Translations under genes and position numbers: made by a program | Part shown: positions 23,538 through 36,869 of the stretch, piece after piece | How the letters are laid out: every line of letters begins with the position of its first letter | Position numbering within the stretch: the first letter of the stretch is position 1 | The notes under the pieces: model-generated | Database searches by the model: none | Told to the model about the DNA's origin: nothing | The model's input: only the letters and a program-made list of their open reading frames with translations | NCBI GenBank assembly: GCA_010094045.1 | Contig: ML986598.1 | Location: 62,001 to 126,000, forward strand | Reading direction: 5' to 3' | Length of the DNA: 64,000 bases | Origin: Lojkania enalia | Lineage: Eukaryota; Ascomycota; Dothideomycetes; Pleosporales

Positions 23538-25940
23538 CTACCGTCCTCCCATGTATTCCGGCTTGAACGCCTTGAGCCCACCTGCCTTCATCAGCTCCCT
23601 CAGTGCAATCGTCGCATACTGCGACGAAGAAAGCTGTAGTCTTAGTACCACAGCGATCTTTGCAGCCTCGGATTCCTGCTTGGGCTCAGCTACATCCATC
23701 TTCTGCCCATTATCTTTAGCCTTGCCGTTAGCTGTCTCTTGGCCGCCCTGCTCCCTTAATATCTTCTGGAGGTCAGTTTCGATGAACTGCTCCTCGTCCT
23801 TGACGTATTCCCTAATCTCAAAAGAAAGCGGCTGCAGTGGTTTGGCAAGCAACTTTCGATAAGCACCACTGAGGCTAATCTCCTTCCAGCTACGGCGCAT
23901 CTTATGAGGGTTTAGACCACCACCCCGTTCGCTGCCCATGAATTCTTTGTAAAAGTCACCAATCGCATTTCGGGGATACTCGACATCGAAGCCCGGCTGC
24001 GGAAGCACAACGTCGAAAATGTTGTACTTTCCGCTCTCCGCCTCCTCCTTAGTCAATGCTCTTGCACGTTCAAACACGTCTTCGTCCTTGATGGCGCTGT
24101 CGTCTCCAGTGGGATTGATGACAATCTCGCCATCCTGGTCAATGACGTCCTCCGCTTTCTCTGGGGCCCCCTCCTCCTTGTCCTTGTGCTCATTGACAAG
24201 TACGAGATCGCCTTCAGTGACCCTGTCTCTGAACATAGTCCACCTCTTCCCCGCCACGACGTTCCACACAAGGCTCTGATAAGCGTGTACGTACATGAGC
24301 CTCAGGGTCCTTGGGATGGTCATGAGTGCACCCTTGTAGTCCTTAATCCTGTCATATGCCTTTGTCCTGCTATTTCTAGAGCTCAAGTGCTGGATAATGT
24401 TTCGCTCAGCCGTGGACTTCCGAGGCATGATTTTAAGAGCGGCGTTGCCGTCTTGAGTAGTCTTCCAAATATGTATTGCTTTTGCGCGAGCCCTGTCATC
24501 TGAAGATACCAAGAGCGCGGGATCTGTTTCGGTGCTGTTAGCCGCAGCAAGTGCGTCATCGCTGTAGATTAGAAGATCCTCAATAGCCCCTTTAAAGTCC
24601 TCCTTAAGAAGCTTCATGCCAACTGCGTCGGTACTAGTAGTGAAAGAACCAAAGCGCTGAAGACCATAATAGTTGATAAAACCTTTCTCTGCAAAATCCA
24701 TAACCGCTTTGGAGAGCACGTCGTTTGCGAGCTGCAGCCGCTGCGCAAAATCTAGTCCCTCTTCCTTTTCGAAATGACAATCCCTCAATGTGATAGCGAA
24801 CTCGTTACCGACGAGATCGCCAAGTCCAAGGCCGTGCTTTTGGTATTCGAAATCTCCAATGGCTGCGTTGTACAGCTGCTTCCCGATCTGCGCCATTCTT
24901 TGTGGGGTCTGTCGCCTTACACAGATGCGCTGGACTGTACATGCTCTCCTGTCTTTAGTTCCCGCAAAGCCAAAGCCTTTTGCACCGCTCTTGGTCATAC
25001 TTCCTAGGAAGCCAATGACCTCCATTGTGTCCTTGTTCTCTTTGTACAGCGTAAAATGGAGGTATTCTCCACCCATCTCTTCCCAAGGTAGCTTGCCCTT
25101 TCGGCCGTCTGGCCCGCCACCAGCATTTCGGTCCCTTTTCCTCTTCTTTCCACGCTCCGCCGGTGGAATAGCTTTAATCCGGATGCTCTGATCCTGCTCC
25201 ATACTACTCTCAAGCATATTAGGGAATATCTCACGCAAGCATCGGTGCGCTTGGGTCCGAGTATCCTTGTCTGTGACCGGGGCACTAATGACGGCTTTGA
25301 AATCCTTCGCTTTCCACTCGGGGTGTCTGCGAATCGACCTGACGAGCTTCAGTATGCCCGACGTTGTATCCTCGCCGTAAACGGAGCGGAGAGTTTTCAA
25401 ATCAGCATCTGAGATGTCCTGATTTTCGTCATCATCCTGGTACTCGGCGGCGCCTTCCGCCCCAGCTATATTCTCTTTGAATAGAGCTTTGTTCTCCGTC
25501 TTGATGTCATTGCCATCTCGCCCCTGCTCTCCCTCCACGCCAGTACTCTTCTCTTCAATTTCACCTTTACTTCCCATCTTAGCATCCTCCCCCTTCCCAA
25601 CCCCTACCCCCTTCAGCCGAACAACCCTCCCATCCCTCCCAATTTCATTCACCAGAAAATCAGAATACCGCTGCTTCAAAACGCCGCTGAACCCTAGGTT
25701 CCCGGGGCACACGTACTCGGTGATGCCGGCGCGAATCTCACGGTCGAGATCTGTGGCGGCCGCGCCGCGCGCTGGAGATGCGGAGGCCGGAGTGATTTCG
25801 CAGGGAATCAAGGCGGTAGCTTCAGGAGTGGGTTTGGAGGGGGTGAGAGGGGCGGATTGAGGGGATGCGGAGCCGTCGAGACGCGCGCGTTTAACTGGCC
25901 GCTGAGAATCTGGAAGTTCATCCATTTCACAGATTGGCAT
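23538..25940 (-). CDS. PUS7: TruD-family tRNA/mRNA pseudouridine synthase (Pus7)
   Basis: Intronless gene of 800 residues. It contains the TruD catalytic core: GFAGTKDRRA near residues 325-335 supplies the conserved catalytic aspartate, with FINYYGLQRFGS and the TruD-domain block VYVHAYQS-like (MYVHAYQSLVWN) downstream. The N-terminal 100 residues are low-complexity Pro/Ser/Ala; the core is interrupted by acidic, lysine-rich inserts, as is common in eukaryotic Pus7. Yeast Pus7 modifies U35 of pre-tRNA-Tyr, U13 of several tRNAs, U2 and 5S RNA and some mRNAs. Acts in the nucleus. A second Met at position 6 is an equally good start. The gene reads toward the HET relic. Confidence 0.93.
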   Translation of the reverse strand: MPICEMDELPDSQRPVKRARLDGSASPQSAPLTPSKPTPEATALIPCEITPASASPARGAAATDLDREIRAGITEYVCPGNLGFSGVLKQRYSDFLVNEIGRDGRVVRLKGVGVGKGEDAKMGSKGEIEEKSTGVEGEQGRDGNDIKTENKALFKENIAGAEGAAEYQDDDENQDISDADLKTLRSVYGEDTTSGILKLVRSIRRHPEWKAKDFKAVISAPVTDKDTRTQAHRCLREIFPNMLESSMEQDQSIRIKAIPPAERGKKRKRDRNAGGGPDGRKGKLPWEEMGGEYLHFTLYKENKDTMEVIGFLGSMTKSGAKGFGFAGTKDRRACTVQRICVRRQTPQRMAQIGKQLYNAAIGDFEYQKHGLGLGDLVGNEFAITLRDCHFEKEEGLDFAQRLQLANDVLSKAVMDFAEKGFINYYGLQRFGSFTTSTDAVGMKLLKEDFKGAIEDLLIYSDDALAAANSTETDPALLVSSDDRARAKAIHIWKTTQDGNAALKIMPRKSTAERNIIQHLSSRNSRTKAYDRIKDYKGALMTIPRTLRLMYVHAYQSLVWNVVAGKRWTMFRDRVTEGDLVLVNEHKDKEEGAPEKAEDVIDQDGEIVINPTGDDSAIKDEDVFERARALTKEEAESGKYNIFDVVLPQPGFDVEYPRNAIGDFYKEFMGSERGGGLNPHKMRRSWKEISLSGAYRKLLAKPLQPLSFEIREYVKDEEQFIETDLQKILREQGGQETANGKAKDNGQKMDVAEPKQESEAAKIAVVLRLQLSSSQYATIALRELMKAGGLKAFKPEYMGGR

Positions 25941-26981
25941 TGTTGTTGTGGTGGGTGGGAGTGAAAAATTCTGGGAGCTCGGAGCTATGATTTTCTTTGC
26001 GGCAGGGGTTGCGCGGTGCTGTTGTGCGCGCCAACTGTGCTACTATGAAGAGGAACGTGAAAGTCGGGAAATAAGCGACCGAAGCATACAATTACTGGAT
26101 ATTATTAAGTCTATACTATCATAAAAATAGTGATCTAATACAACACTAGCAAGCCAGGTACTTGAAATCACCTAGTTCAACATGAGTTAATCTGCTTTAT
26201 AGCAGATAATAGACGGGACTTATTTCCCGAGTTCACATTCACAGAGGGCTGAACGGGGTCTTGTGGCAAATTCGCTATCAAGAGTCCGTGATCCATTCGA
26301 GTCGCGAAGCAAAGGAAACGGTGAATTGATTTGTTCGGACTAAGTTTATAGCGCTACAGTAGGGAGGCAAGACTTTTGAAGTCGGGTGCCCGAGATTGGA
26401 ATTCAGGTCCTTTCCTACAAGTAGAGACACATTAGAAATCCTAATTCTGCAAGACCAACTGTTACATTCCGTTTTACGCGATAGCTATATCATCATAGAA
26501 TAAATTTGGGAAAACAGCGTACAGGTAATAATGAGTATGTCACAAGTAGGCTAACTTTAAGCACTACGAACGGCCAAGTCCCAAGTCCCCGATATCCAAA
26601 TCTAAGGCCAGAGCCAAAACACCATGTCCCAGCCCAACTCAAAAGAAAACTTCCATTCCATACAGGTGCCGTTCGATTCATTCGCATTAACCTCAACACA
26701 TAAATGAAACCCTACGGGCATGGATTGATAATGCCCGCTACAACGCCGGACGCTAAATCTACAAACTTCGCCCAATGTACATACCAATACAGCCAATGCT
26801 GAGCCGCGGTATTCGTAGTGCTCCTGTAATTCCTATTCGAAAGCCCCAGTGGCTTTCCGCTCGTTACTTTGACGATTGTGCGATAGAGGAGACTTGAGAT
26901 GCTGAGAGATGGGTATAGTTAGATCCTTGATGAAAACCGATTGAGAGACGCGTTAGGAAAATGCATGACGTGGTATGAAAA
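25941..26981. other. Intergenic, PUS7 promoter and SSH4-like 3' region
   Basis: About 1 kb without a gene. It includes the PUS7 promoter just above 25940 and an AT-rich middle part. Confidence 0.6.
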
Positions 26982-28699
26982 TCACGACCGCCCTCTCTGG
27001 GGAGACCGAGAATCCTCTGTAGCGCTACGAACTCTGACTTGAGGTGCATCGTTTGCAACTGCAGCGTCGTAGGTCGGTATTGGAGGGTCGGGATGTTCCT
27101 GGTTATTTAATAAATGAGAATGCTCTTCCCATTGATAATCCTCGTTGCTTGATTGCCTACTAATTCGAGGAGAACTCTGAGGACTCGTATACTCCGGTGG
27201 TAGTTCGCCGGAGTGAAGGAAGCCGAGACCGTGGACACCAGCTTGGTGTTGAGCGGCTGCAGCAGCAGCTCCTGCTTCGGCACTACCCTCGCCAACATCA
27301 TCTTCGTCTGGATCGACAAGACTGAGCTGGGCAAGTGAAATATCCGTTGGACTTCGTTGTGGGCCTGGGCTCGTAGGCTGATGTCGTCCAACCCGCATTT
27401 GCTGGCTGTGACTCCTCGCGTGTCCATATCCAGCAGCCATGTATCCCCCGCCCATACCCTCACGAACACCCTCACGGCCCCCTTCGAGGAGAATCGATCC
27501 TTGTTCGCTACCATACGGTGGTGGTGGTGCAAGGCTTCCAGTCATTGGTGCTAAACCCCACTTCTTCACATTTGCCTCGATGAACACAAAGCCCATTTGG
27601 CCAAAATTAACATGCACCTGGCAGGGGCCATTCGCACCGACTGTGGGAAAGAAATTGTGAGTCTTCAAGCCATGGGCAACGTCTTCTAGTTTCTTGCCAT
27701 TCCGTGTGAAGAAGATCGTCCCGGTACGAGGTCGGTATCCGACGCCAATAACATCTCCTTGTACGAATGTCGGGCCGTAGGTTGTTGGTATGAAGGGTTG
27801 GTTATAGCGGCGTGCTCCGTAGGACATGTACGCGATCGAATACTTGTGAAAGCCTGTGTCAAGTCAGAAGTGCTGCGGGAAATTCCGCTTCGTAATAAAC
27901 ATACCAGGTAGCCTGAAGAGAGGGTACGGCTTCGTAGTCAAACCAATAGCGATATTAGTTGTTTCCGGCTTATCGTAGATTTTCGCCTCCCAATAATATA
28001 CCTCGTTCTGTTTAGGTATTGGCAGATTACTTTGTACGCTACATTCCGAATCGAAGAATTCAATCTCTGTCCTACCCTCGACAAAGCAATTAGCAATCTC
28101 CAGCTCCGGCTCGAATTCCCAAGCAGATACGCCTTTCTCTTGTATTGCCAAGAACTGCGATAGCGAAATGTCCGTCTGTACGGATTCCGGCGGGTTTGCC
28201 TGTACAAATGCTATGGCGGATTAGCAGATATTCTAGGAAAAATATGTGTACGTATGAAACAAAATGATGAACGAGGGAGTACTTCGGTACCTTTAGCCCT
28301 CAAATACTCGGTTCTCTGGATGTCGTCCATCTCTTCCAACGCCTCCGCCTCCTCCTTAGCAAACTGCTGCTCGTCATCGTATTCTCCAGGTCTCGTTAAT
28401 CGGTCGAGGAAGATACGGCCATGTTGTGTATATCGGAAATAATAGACGATGGACGCGATAATAAGGCAAAATCCCGCAGCGCCCAGAACCGAGAAGATGC
28501 CGATCATGATGCCCTTTGCTGTAGAGCCAATGTTATTGTATTGCTGCAACCGCACCGGGTCGTCGTAGTCTCGCTGACTGCCTTGGGTCTTTTCGAACAC
28601 AATAGTGGGAGGTGCGGACGGCGCATGGTGGCTTGGAACGTATGACTTGGAGAGGGTTGAATGGGGCGATAGCACCTGCTGGTTGCTGCGCGATAACAT
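26982..28699 (-). CDS. SSH4/EAR1-type SPRY-domain Rsp5 adaptor
   Basis: Three exons: 28699-28291, 28210-27905 and 27853-26982 (introns 80 and 51 nt), 528 residues. One transmembrane helix near residues 63-90 is followed by a B30.2/SPRY domain at about 150-330, with the family block QEKGVSAWEFEPELEIANCF and FFTRNGKKLEDV. The C-terminal tail carries two PY motifs, PPPY (349-352) and PPEY (457-460), which bind WW domains of the HECT ubiquitin ligase Rsp5/Nedd4. Yeast Ssh4 and Ear1 are vacuolar/endosomal membrane adaptors that recruit Rsp5 to transporters for sorting into multivesicular bodies. The same role is inferred here. Exon 1 holds the membrane anchor, so a model lacking it would lose localisation. 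Confidence 0.9.
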
Positions 28700-31600
28700 A
28701 TTGACGGCGTGCCAGGCTTCTGCGAGTGTGAAGATGAGAAGACTGTGAGCTGGCGGGCGCGCCAGGCGTGCGAGCGGACGCAGCGGCTTTGGTGTCGTGC
28801 GCTGTGCCCCAGGGAAAGCTGTGCAGTGAATCCAGAATCCAGAATCCAGCGGCCCCCGCCAAGGGTTGGTGACGTTGACAGGTAGACGCGGGCCTTCCGA
28901 CGACAGAATAGCGATACAGGCGGCGATAAGGGTGTAGAGCGGTGGAAAGCAGTGAAGATATGGGAGCGTCGCCGCGGAGAGGATCGAGGTCAGGAGAAGA
29001 TGCAGGTGTGCTGTGTTGTGTCGGCCAGCAGTTCTGAGACACAGGTTGATGCGAACGTCTTCTGCCTGCCCTGCAAGAGGTCGCCAAGACGGATGCGTCG
29101 CTCAGACTTGCCACCTTCTCCGCTGGAACTCCGGCCGGATGACACAAGAACACCACTCCAGTCGGTGCGCGATCGCAAGCGTATGCAATAGATGTGCGCT
29201 CACTCCGAAGGCGATAGGGCTGCGATGGATTGCCGCAACGATGGGGTATCACGATCCCGCCCAGCTTTGCCGCTTCGTCTCTCCGCCCATGGGCTGGCGA
29301 GCTAGCACAAGTCCTGCCGAACCGTGGGACCGAGCACCTTTTGCTGAAGGGTGAGGAACGCGAGATGCACAGAGGAACTGCATTCCTATCCGGACTGTTC
29401 TGCGCGTATCTGAGTTCTCGTACGGAGAATATGTAGTGTTACGGTACGCAGGTCCCGTCCCTTTCGCGCCATCCCACACCAGACAGACACCAAGCCGCAA
29501 CATCTCCACAGCAGCGTCCCCGAATAGATCCTAGATCTAGCCCTTGCTGCACAGAAATTCGGTGCTACATTTCTGGCGACGCGCCTCGTTCTGGAAACGC
29601 GCGGGATTCCATCTTAAACGACAGCGTCTATGTACTAGTATCTACTCGTGGAGTCTCTAGAAGCGCCGACCAATCAACCACCTATTAAAAGGCGACGCAC
29701 CAGCATGAAACAGTAAAATTGCAACTCCAAACCTCGTCGCACAGGCCCACCCTAGTTTCAAGTCTATTCATAGTCTTGTTTACTCGAGCTTTTTGGACGC
29801 AAAGAGTTTCGTAGCTCTTGATTCGAAGTGTTGAGCTTTCGCCGTGCTGCAATTTTCTGGCCCTCTTCCAGCTGGCGCCACGAGGGCGGCCAGCGGCCGT
29901 TTGCGGGGTCAGTCACCAAATCCGAGCCTTGCACGAGCAATTATTCGGATGATGATTGCTCAGCCTTACGAGGCATATCATCAGTAACCTTGCCCACCGT
30001 CGACTGACGTCAATCACGAGCTCCAGTTCTACATCAAGCACGGCGCTGACGATCGCCAACATCCATTAACGTCATGGTTTTGGTATCACGCGATCGGGGT
30101 CCACCTGATCGCACTGGAAATGAGAGCTGCTGAACATCAATTAACTGTGTCATGATCGTATGACCCTGGTTGTTGAAAATGTAATTATGCCAAACTCGGT
30201 ATGTAGCTAGCTAATATAATTCTTGATAATTGGTTTAGTATATTTTGGTAATGTGAGTGCATATTGACGCTTGGCCATGTATCATGGATGGTTACTTGAG
30301 CCAACAAGAGTCCATTGCCAACAAATTGCTTTAGCTTATGGCAGAAGTAGCTGAATGTCTGAATGTTGATACAAATCCATTTTCCCAAGAGTCTATTCTG
30401 TTAGTATATAGCCTATTTCCCAATATTCCACTTTCGATGCCCAAGCCTTACCAAAGACCTATATAATCATGAAATCTCAGTGCCAGAAAATACCTTCGAG
30501 TTGCACCTGGATAGAGGGAACAATAAAATCTGGCGCACTTTTACCAATAGCGGAGGAAATTTGGGGAATGGGATAAATGATAATAGCTTTATTTAACAAC
30601 TTCACGAGTGATGGCTCTCATCCCAATGCCAGCTGATACCCACCAATCAATCATAAGCGCGATATTTAACATGCTCTAGAACCAATAGAGAATGTGCACT
30701 TGCACCTCAACACCACCAGTGTCCACAAACTAGGATTCCATGCTATGTTACCGACGCAGAGATGCAATTTAGCAGCGGCGATTTTGGGGAGGGTAGTACC
30801 ACAGACTAAAGGCTATAGATTAGATAGATATGTATGTTTACTCGGACCGCTGCAAGACGCTTATTCCCTACATTCTGAAATTTGCCGGACGTCGAATCGA
30901 TACTCAAAGAGAAGGATGATGGCGAGCGTTGTTGTGGGGTGACTACTCATCTTCGCAAGCAGTGTGGAGTTTATATTGGAACAATAAATTGATAACTCTT
31001 TGCTACACTATTCTGAAAAGGATCACTATAGCTTTGAATTATGCACTCATAACATCTATTCAGCGTCTATATACTCCTCAGGAATGGAGGGATTCTGAGC
31101 CGAGGATATGGAGGGCATGTATTGTTGACTGTACTGTTACGGAAAGTTCAAAAGACACGCACGCAAAGGCAGGAGGTTAGAAAATTGAATCAACCAATAG
31201 CTGGATCAGGACAGGAAGAGTTATTAATGGCCGTTCATTGATTGCGTTGGGATAATGCGATCTGATAGTCTATAGCCTGATAACCGTGGGAAGAATGAGG
31301 TAATAAAGCGATAATATCCCATCTAGAGATGCAGCTTCCATGTATTCTGCTTGTAGCTAGGCAGAGTATCTTCAAATTGCCAGTATCTATGTAGCTAGTG
31401 TGCTGAGGTTCTGCACCCCTCAGGGAGACTGCTGTACAGTAGCGGAGACTGTAATGACGCCGCGACGACCACCCTTATTAGTGGAAGTACTAGTTTTGAA
31501 TTAGTTAGAGCTGCATCTGTTGAACTGCTGCGAACGAATAATCAGAAGGGGGAGCGTTCACATGTTTGGTGTAAGCTAAATATCAGACACACGTAGAGCG

Positions 31601-33915
31601 GAATGATATGACCGGTGGAAGTGGAGCACTAGATAGGCTCAGTGGCTGCGAGTAGTGAATGCAACATAAGCAGCTCCTCATAGAGCTAGGTGCAACGATG
31701 TAGACGATGGAAATGGACTAGTTCCGCCAACTCGTCGACACCTAAGCACTCCGTTGTTGACTAGAACGAGCCTATATTGGACATTGCAGAGGATTCCAAC
31801 GCTTCCCAGAGTAAAATATGCAAGGTAAGTAATCATACCCGGATGCTCAAAACCAGGTCCTGCATTTTTCACACACGGCCTGGCAACAGCCTGATTGGCT
31901 TCTCTGAGAAGCAAGTGGGTCTCTCTACGGTAGTACAAATAGAATACCAAGCTGTGGAACGTTCTTTCGTATCTTCCTGAAAAGGGCATGACGTTTGATT
32001 GCATCCGTTACACCTTTTCATATTTCTGTGCAACAATTCCCTGTAGTCCTCATAGTCCTCGTGGGGCCTGGCCCGTCAATGTTGAGAATATGAATTGATG
32101 TCTACATCCCCTCCCGACCGTGTTAGAATGCTGCCTGCGTTGTGACTGGGCTCTTTCTCTTGTATGGCGATCCTTGGCGCTGTGTATGATATTGAGACTG
32201 GAAATTGCTACCCTGAGCGAGGCAAACAGGAGAACGGTGATCTTGTGCCTAGTTATGCTTACCAAAAGCAGATGAACTGGAGTTCAGGTCGATTAAATGG
32301 CCAAAGGTAGATGGGCCACAGGTTGGATATGGTCGTTTGGTATTGTCAGTGAGCCAGCGAATATTCAGTCATTGAAGCCGTTATAGACCCTAGCCCGATA
32401 CCCTCCAATGGAACTGATGAGACGCTTTGAAAATTGAAGTTTACTTCCGGGGTTGAAGTCGATAGTAAAGAGTCTGCCACTCCTTAGGTCCTTACAGCTT
32501 ACCTAAGGTTAGGCCTTTTGCACTGCTCTGCAGGTTCTGTTGGGCTGCTCGCGACTAAAAAAAATAGTTTAGTCCGAATACCAGCGCATCCATGGAGGAT
32601 AGCAATGCAGGCCCCGATCACATTGCACGACGGACTAGCTGTAGGGCAAGCAATGTAGAACTAAAGTCGATACTTCATGTTATCTTAGTGCTCGTCAGAC
32701 ACCTGGCTGGACTAGAGTATTCGCGGACCGCCTAAGTTTTTGGGAGTACTACAAAATTTCTTAGATCTGATATCCATTTGGTGGAGCAATTCCAGTAGTG
32801 TAAAGTCAGGCCAGATTGAGGCTATGACGACCATAATAGCCCTGGAAGAATTGTTGGAACAGAAGATATGCTATCTGATCGCTGTATATTGCAAGCGCGT
32901 AAATGGTCTTCAAAGGCCGCGTTGCGCCCTGCGCTTAAGATGTGTCCCTTCCAAGGAGCCTATGGCTGCACATGTGCGATCATGCAATGGGTAAAGATGA
33001 TATAGAGTGTGCTTACTGTAAGAAAACTGCAGAGTTTCTTTGAACAGTAGAAGCAACATTTAAGAGGGCGTTCTTGAGCGAGGCAGTGGCTCAGACATTC
33101 ACTCTCAATGCATTTGGAGGCACCGTGGAATGTTTCTACCGCGACTGGATGCACACGAGCGGCCTTCGAATGCTTCGAGAGCGACGGGATGATATTCGGC
33201 GAGTAGATGCGCGAAAAGAAGGCTCTATCCAACGAGCAGCACCCGTGGTAAACGGAGTCGAGCGCTGGAACTCGAAACAACGGAGTAGTGGGACGGCCGT
33301 AGGGCTTTGCCGAGCGTGCGTGCACAGACGGCGTTAACCCGCCATATTATTCCACACCAAGCTGCTCGACCCGCGCCCCTCGCTCAGTGCTGTTTTCGCT
33401 GTTCTTCCTCTGCTGCTTTTGCCGCCTTTGACATTTGTTGCACCGCATTTCCAGCGTCATCGCCTTCGCGCGCTGCTTACAGCTGAGTCCAGGCCCTGTA
33501 CCCCTCTGCAGATAGCCGCTGCCTGCGTCATTGGCAGGCTACTTGACTGCGAGCAAACCTGGGGCTGCCATCCGCGGGAAAATTCATACGCTCAAACTTT
33601 GTGCCCTGGACCTGGGGAAAAATGATTGCAGGCTTGTAGGACGTGGGCCAATACGCGAGCTGGTGGGTAACGTCGCCATCACCAATTGTTGCTATGAAAA
33701 CTCCACTCCACCTGAAAGCTAATCATGTATTGCTCGCGCAGATCCAGTGCGCGCCTTCTCCGCAGAGATCGCTTCTCTCCTCTCCAGAGCCTCTGCAGGC
33801 CTCACCCGCCGACTCCATCGCCCTCGTCGCAAGGCCTTTATAGGCGTGGCGAGTCCATCTCTCCCCCACACCGCAAACCGTCCCTTCCTCCCCCACCCCC
33901 ACCACCAACACCACC
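28700..33915. other. 5.2 kb divergent region without recognised genes
   Basis: The part next to each flanking gene (28.7-29.4 kb and 33.0-33.9 kb) is GC-richer and probably promoter and 5' leader. The middle (29.9-32.9 kb) is AT-rich with frequent stops in all frames and looks like old, decayed DNA. Some open frames of 80-120 codons (31678-32004 minus, 32960-33325 minus) match nothing I know. Confidence 0.5.
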
Positions 33916-36869
33916 ATGGCGTGGCAACCGCAGGAGGAGCCCTTGCGGCAGCTCGCCCAGTGCCTCAAGGACTCGCTCAGCGGGCATGACAAGACGGCGC
34001 AGAAGAACGCCGAAATCGTCAGTGGAGAACCCCGCCGAAGGCTTTACGAACTATGAGCTGACTATCTTTGGGGCCTCTAGATGCTTCAACAGGCCAAGGC
34101 GTCGCCTGACATTGACAAGTACCTAGCCTATGTCTTCTCCAATGGCCAGCCGCCACCCGCCGTGAACATGGACCAGACTACGTACCACCAGGCTCGAGCT
34201 GCCGCAGCCGTTATGCTGAAGAATGACATCAAGTCCTCCTATAAAACCATGCCCGACGCCTCCAAGGCCTACATCAGGTCTATCATATTACATGGCCTGC
34301 AAGATGCAAGCCCGCAAATGCGGAACCAAGCCGGGAATGTCATTACCGAGGTTGTGAAGCAGGGTGGTATAATGGGCTGGCCACAGGTACTCTCTGAGTT
34401 GATCGCGTTGGTCAGCAATCAGGGGGGGAACGTATCACGAGAAGCGCAAGACGGTGCCATGAGCGCCCTGTTGAAAATCTGCGAAGACAATAGAAGGGGT
34501 CTTGACCGCGAATATCAGGGCCAGCGACCTCTGAATTTCATGTTCCCTAAGCTCTTGGAGTTCACCGCCAGTCCTCTACCTAAAGTTCGGGCCGATGCAC
34601 TTGCGAGCATCAACATCTTCATTCCCGAAAAGCCCCAGGCAGTGCTATCGAATTTAGATAGTTTGCTTCAGCAGCTATTTCGCCTTGCGAGTGACGAGAG
34701 CGACCAGGTTCGGCAACATGTCTGCCGTGCCTTTGTCCACATTTGCGACGTTGCACCTCAAAAAATCGTTCCTCACATGGACGGCCTGGTCGACTATATG
34801 ATCACTCAGCAGCGAATTGAAAACAATGAAGACCTTGCTCTAGACGCAGCCGAGTTCTGGCTGTGCGTTGGCGAAGACGAAAAGCTTCGCGACTGCCTGG
34901 GTCCTTATTTGCCCAAAGTCGTGCCTGTCTTACTGGAGAGCATGGTATACAGCGAGGAGGACATCATGCGATTAGAAGGTGAAAAGGAGGATGCCGAATT
35001 GGATGATCGCGAGCAGGACATCAAACCCACCTTCGCCACGAGCAAGTCTGCGCGCCTGGCATCAAATGCTAATGGAGAGAGTGTTGCAGCCGACGCCAAT
35101 GGCACTGGCATGTCAGCGACCGCGTACGATGAAGATGACCTGAGCGAGGGCGAGATTGATGACTTCGATGACGACGATGAGTTTGGCGACCCCGAAGAAA
35201 TGTGGAACCTGCGCAAATGTTCTGCTGCCGCGTTGGACGTCCTTGCTTCCGTGTTCCACGAGCCAGTATTCAATGCCACTCTCCCATATCTCATGCAAAA
35301 TCTCAATCATGCGGAATGGCCCAACCGGGAAGCAGCAGTCCTCGCTCTCGGTGCTATTGCTGATGGCTGCATGAGTGCGGTGGAACCGCATCTTCCAGAA
35401 CTTACTCCGTATCTCATCACACTTCTACATGACCCTGAGCCAGTCGTTCGCCAGATTACGTGCTGGTCCCTTGGACGCTATTCCGGCTGGGCCTCACACC
35501 TCGACGATGTCGGTAAACGTGCATTCTTCGAGCCTATGATGGATGGCATCCTACAACGAATGCTCGATAACAACAAGCGCGTGCAAGAGGCGGCTGCATC
35601 CGCGTTTGCCAATCTTGAAGAGAAGGCCAACACTCAGCTGAGGAATTACTGTCCCGTCATTGTACGCCAATTCGTTCTCTGCTTTGCAAAATATAAAGAC
35701 CGAAACATGTTCATTCTCTACGATTGCGTTCAGACGCTCGCTGAACACGTGGGACCGGCACTTGCCCAAGAAGACCTTGTCAATATCTTGATGCCAGCTC
35801 TCATTCAGCGATGGAACAGAGTTTCAGACCAATCAAGGGAGATGTTTCCTCTACTGGAATGTCTCTCGTACGTCGCAACCGCGCTTGGTCCCTTCTTCTC
35901 CCGTTTTGCTGCAGCAATATTCACGCGCTGTATCAATATCATCCATCGCAACCTCGAAGACTCTCTAATTGCCGCCAACGACCCCGGAATGGAGGTGCCC
36001 GATAAGGATTTTTTGGTCACCAGCCTAGATCTCCTGAGTGCTATCATTCAAGCTCTCGAGCCACCTGATAGCGCCACCTTGGTCGTGCAGGCACAAAATT
36101 TCTTTGAGCTGTTGGCCGTATGTATGAAGGATGCGAATAACGACGTTAGGCAGTCGGCATACGCACTTCTCGGTGACTGTGCCATATACGTATTCGACCA
36201 ACTGCAGCCGTGTCTGCCAACCATTCTAGAAATCCTAATAGCCCAACTTGAACTAACCCAAGTGATGCGGGATGGTCAAGAAACGGGCTATTCCGTCATC
36301 AACAACGCTTGCTGGTCCGTTGGGGAGATAGCTATGAGACAACGGGAAGGCATGCAGCCGTATGTGGAGAGGTTACTCCAGAAGCTCGCAACCATACTTT
36401 TTGACGAGAAGGTCCCTGAATCACTCAATGAGAATGCTGCGATTGCGTTGGGAAGGTTAGGAATAGGATGCTCACAATATCTCGCAGTCCACCTGGCCCA
36501 GATAGCCCCCCCTTTTCTTCGGGCAATCAGGCAAGTCATGTGGACGGACGAGAAGGGGCACGCACTTACGGGCTTCATGCAAATTATCCTAGCAAATCCG
36601 CAGGCTATGGAACAGTGTCTCCTCGACTTCTTCCTCGAGATGGCCGAAGCCAACCAGAATCTTGTCAAGGGACCTGGCGAACAGAAAGTGTTTCGTGAAA
36701 CGTTCCAGCAGGTGAGAATACAGTACCACAGTGTCAAACAAGGGTCAAAAATTAAGATCGTCAACAGGTAATACAGCAGTACAAGCGTATGATTCCCGAT
36801 TTTGACGGTTTCCTCAACAACCTACCTCGGGACAAATTGTCAAGTTTTCGCGACTTGTACGGCGTTTGA
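33916..36869 (+). CDS. KAP104: Transportin / karyopherin beta-2 (Kap104)
   Basis: Three exons: 33916-34017, 34081-36711 and 36768-36869 (introns 63 and 56 nt), 944 residues, the usual transportin length. The start ATG has a strong ACCACCATGG context. The protein is a series of HEAT repeats. At residues about 327-408 lies a long acidic insert (EGEIDDFDDDDEFGDPEE within it), matching the H8 loop that releases cargo when RanGTP binds. Transportins import PY-NLS proteins, including hnRNP-type RNA-binding proteins such as yeast Nab2 and Hrp1. The first exon encodes only 34 residues and the last only 33. The long middle exon alone would read through into the second intron and give a false C-terminus. 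Confidence 0.93.

Noticed and set aside
31678..32004. 108-codon minus-strand open frame
   Set aside because: No recognisable motif and surrounded by AT-rich, stop-filled DNA.
32960..33325. Cysteine-rich minus-strand frame suggestive of a C2H2 zinc-finger relic
   Set aside because: Cys/His spacing fits no finger class and the opposite strand is equally open.
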